From Brachybacterium sp. (GTDB taxonomy: Bacteria > Actinomycetota > Actinomycetes > Actinomycetales > Dermabacteraceae), in the NCBI GenBank assembly GCA_027322375.1, contig DAHVRS010000103.1:1-7060 (forward strand): a stretch of DNA of 7,060 nt, read 5' to 3'. This document shows positions 5,410 to 7,060 of this stretch, piece after piece. A model generated the notes under the pieces. The model was not told the origin of the DNA. It ran no database searches and saw nothing but the letters and a program-made list of their open reading frames with translations. The translations under genes and the position numbers were made by a program. Every line of letters begins with the position of its first letter. Position 1 is the stretch's first letter.

Positions 5410-6696
5410 ATGGCACGACGAGGACAGGAGCGCGAGGACGCACGCGCCCTCGTGCGCGGCTGGGACACGGACGCGGCAGCGGATTCGACATCTGCGGCCG
5501 ACGGGTCCCCGGCCTCCTACCCGGCACAGGACACTCCTCCTCGCCTCGCGAGGGGGCCACGCCGCCTCCTGCTGCTCGGCCTCGCCGCCGCGCTCGTCGC
5601 CGCGCTGCTGATCGGCCTGCCCCGCCTGCTCACGGATTCTGCTGGGCCCGAGGAGGCAGCACGTGAGGTGCTCCAGGCGCTCGTCGACAGCGACCTCGAG
5701 GTGCTGCGTGAGTACGTGGAGGAGGCCGAGGACGCGAGCCCCGCGGCGCTGCGCGAGGATGTGCTCGCCGCCGCGGATGGCCAGGTCACTGCGTTCACGG
5801 TGGATGAGGTGCGCGTGGACGGGGACCGGGCGGAGGTCGACGCGACGCTCACCACCGCAGGTGCCACGGCCGAGGTGACCCTGCCGCTGACCGCCATGGC
5901 CGACGGGCCCTTCTCCCGCCTCGACTGGCAGGTGGGGCGCGTCCCGCTGCCGGAGGTCCTCGTCCCTCTGCCCACGGGTGTCACCGAGGTCGAGCTCAAC
6001 GGCGTCACCCTGCCGGTGAAGGACCTGGTCAGGCAGGATGACGGATTCGGGCAGTCGATCGTCATGCAGCTGCTTCCCGGCCGGTACAGCCTGACCATCC
6101 CGTCCACGCGGGAGCATCTCGAGCCGATCGAGCTCGAGCTCGACGCGCCCCCAGTGCTCGCCCCCTGGCGCAAGCCCTTCAGCAGCCAGGTGCATGCGCT
6201 CGACGCGGCAGGGGAGGAGCAGGTGATCGCCGATGCGGAGCAGCTGGTCACGGAGTGTGCGGCCGAGCGACCCGTCGACGACCCCGGTTGTCCCTTCGCC
6301 CGGCCTGCCCGCGAAGGCACAGACCCTTCGCCGTCGGCCGGTGTCGGTGCAGACGGTGCGACCCTGCCAGCCACCGGGCGGGGGACCTGGGAGATCCTCG
6401 AGACTCCCGAGGTGATGGTGTACCCGGTCGACACCTATCTGTGGACCCTGGACGTCACCGGCACCGCCCGCTTCACCCCCGCTCCCGGCGCAGACGGGGA
6501 GGAGATCGTGGTGCCCTTCGTCGCCGAGGGAAGCACCGTCCTGCACGCCGACGGCAGCCTCGAGACGCTCCTGCACCCCATCGGCTCGCTGTCCTACGCG
6601 TACTGCCTGGATACGGAGAACGGCGCAGTCCTCGAGGTGATCGTGCTGGACCGACTGAGCCCCGAGGAGGAGTTCAGCTCCGACGCCTGTGCCTGA
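5410..6696 (+). CDS. Single-pass membrane-anchored extracytoplasmic protein of unknown function
   Basis: I do not recognise a named family. The 428-residue protein has a hydrophilic N-terminus of about 50 residues ending in basic residues (RGPRR), one transmembrane helix (about 52-74), and a long outside part. This shows three regions: a small alpha/beta-like domain (about 79-170, beginning EEAAREVLQALVDSDLEVL, reminiscent of DUF4878/lumazine-binding-like surface domains); a beta-rich domain (about 172-247) with DWQVG, VELNGVTLPV and LLPGRYSLTI, which recalls PEGA or carboxypeptidase-regulatory folds; and a C-terminal domain (about 256-428) holding all four cysteines (283, 294, 399, 427), well placed for two disulfides outside the cell. 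No catalytic motif is seen. It follows the exporter gene by 51 bases. The next gene encodes a relative of its middle domain, which suggests a local duplication. Domain names are inferred by eye. Confidence 0.85.
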   Translation: MARRGQEREDARALVRGWDTDAAADSTSAADGSPASYPAQDTPPRLARGPRRLLLLGLAAALVAALLIGLPRLLTDSAGPEEAAREVLQALVDSDLEVLREYVEEAEDASPAALREDVLAAADGQVTAFTVDEVRVDGDRAEVDATLTTAGATAEVTLPLTAMADGPFSRLDWQVGRVPLPEVLVPLPTGVTEVELNGVTLPVKDLVRQDDGFGQSIVMQLLPGRYSLTIPSTREHLEPIELELDAPPVLAPWRKPFSSQVHALDAAGEEQVIADAEQLVTECAAERPVDDPGCPFARPAREGTDPSPSAGVGADGATLPATGRGTWEILETPEVMVYPVDTYLWTLDVTGTARFTPAPGADGEEIVVPFVAEGSTVLHADGSLETLLHPIGSLSYAYCLDTENGAVLEVIVLDRLSPEEEFSSDACA

Positions 6697-6708
6697 CCTG
6701 CGCGGCCC

Positions 6709-6746
6709 CGCACCCATCAGCCCAGGTCAGTGCCTCAAGGGGTGCG
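6709..6746 (+). terminator. Weak hairpin after the surface protein gene
   Basis: CGCACCC (6709-6715) and GGGTGCG (6740-6746) are perfect reverse complements but are 24 bases apart. Inside the loop AGGT/GCCT could form a small second stem. It lies 12 bases after the stop codon, a fitting place for a terminator, but the large loop makes this uncertain. Confidence 0.25.
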
Positions 6747-6763
6747 CTTGCGGCCGGGCGCGG

Positions 6764-6776
6764 TACCCTTCGCCCA
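6764..6776 (+). promoter_or_regulatory. Candidate -10 element of the last gene
   Basis: TACCCT at 6764-6769 matches TANNNT, with a predicted start near 6776. That would give a leader of about 35 bases containing the GAGGAGGGG ribosome binding site at 6795-6803. No -35 element is recognised. Confidence 0.3.
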
Positions 6777-6810
6777 CGCGAGGACGCGGACCCCGAGGAG
6801 GGGTGGATGG

Positions 6811-7060
6811 ATGCCGGACGGGACAGGAGCCCCGGCCAGGGCCTCCGCACAGGCGGGACCGACGCCGGTGAGTCCCCTGCGGCCTGCTGCGCACCCCGCA
6901 CTGGGAGCTCGACCCCGTCGCCCTGCCGGTCCTCCAGATCAACCCGTCGATCACCACCCGGGTGCTGTTGCTGAACGGTCAGGAGCTCCAGGTCCCGCCG
7001 CTGTGGCGCACCGGGGGCGAGGGCGACCGGGGCGAGCTGCTGCTGCACGTGCTGCCCGGC
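6811..7060 (+). pseudogene. Partial tandem relative of the upstream surface protein, interrupted frame, 3' end outside window
   Basis: From 6884 to the window end one frame reads LLRTPHWELDPVALPVLQ through VLLLNGQELQVPPLW to ELLLHVLPG. It aligns with residues 173-224 of the preceding protein: the stretch from W to LNG is 26 residues in both, with matching W, V, L, P and LNG, and LPG follows about 26 residues later in each. This frame is closed by a TGA at 6869-6871 and has no ATG or GTG before the conserved part. The strong ribosome binding site GAGGAGGGG (6795-6803) serves ATG 6811 (MPDGTGAPARASAQAG) or ATG 6807, both in other frames. So a start region exists, but the anchor helix and first domain of the relative are absent and the frame changes near 6872-6890. 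This suggests an internal deletion or an indel. The true start is unresolved. Confidence 0.5.

Noticed and set aside
3691..6717. A 1008-codon open frame on the minus strand across the exporter and surface protein genes
   Set aside because: It is antisense to two well-supported genes. Its translation is rich in His, Asp, Glu and Arg with no domain or motif, as expected from the complement of GC-biased membrane protein codons.
6255..6974. A 239-codon plus-strand open frame spanning the end of the surface protein and the last gene
   Set aside because: Its first part is an out-of-frame shadow of the surface protein gene. Only the segment from ATG 6807 could matter, and it does not carry the conserved domain.

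Overview
The window is very GC-rich, and its reading frames show the strong G/C third-position bias of a high-GC Gram-positive bacterium (Actinomycetota). The gene content (class 3 aldehyde dehydrogenase, membrane M48 peptidase, DHA2-type exporter, single-pass surface protein) and the TANNNT-type -10 motifs fit this, perhaps within Micrococcales. The genus cannot be fixed from the sequence alone. No mobile element, CRISPR array, tRNA or rRNA was seen.

Layout. (1) Positions 1-613, minus strand: a small multi-pass membrane protein of MauE/DoxX type. It has a good ribosome binding site, but its reading frame shifts by one base near 390-395, and it runs off the left edge through an acidic low-complexity tail. 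(2) Positions 614-817: a divergent intergenic region with a perfect 9-bp inverted repeat and a probable leaderless promoter for the next gene. (3) 818-2251, plus: an intact class 3 (ALDH3-type) aldehyde dehydrogenase. (4) 2252-2498: a noncoding spacer with two strong hairpins and five copies of an RTCGGCCR octamer. (5) 2499-3821, plus: an M48-family membrane metallopeptidase flanked by Pro/Gly-rich low-complexity ends, followed by an 18-bp perfect hairpin. (6) 3925-5358, plus: a DHA2-family (14-helix) drug exporter. (7) 5410-6696, plus: a membrane-anchored extracytoplasmic protein of unknown function. (8) 6811-7060, plus: the start of a second gene whose product matches the middle domain of gene 7, but whose anchor and first domain are missing and whose frame is interrupted.

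How the genes relate. The plus-strand genes lie in one direction, but the hairpins after the dehydrogenase and after the peptidase suggest separate transcription units. Only the exporter and gene 7 (51-bp gap, no hairpin) look able to share a transcript. No shared pathway is evident; this reads as an ordinary chromosomal region. The part most worth a second look is the tandem pair of uncharacterised surface proteins at the right end, together with the two apparent frame breaks near the two ends of the window.
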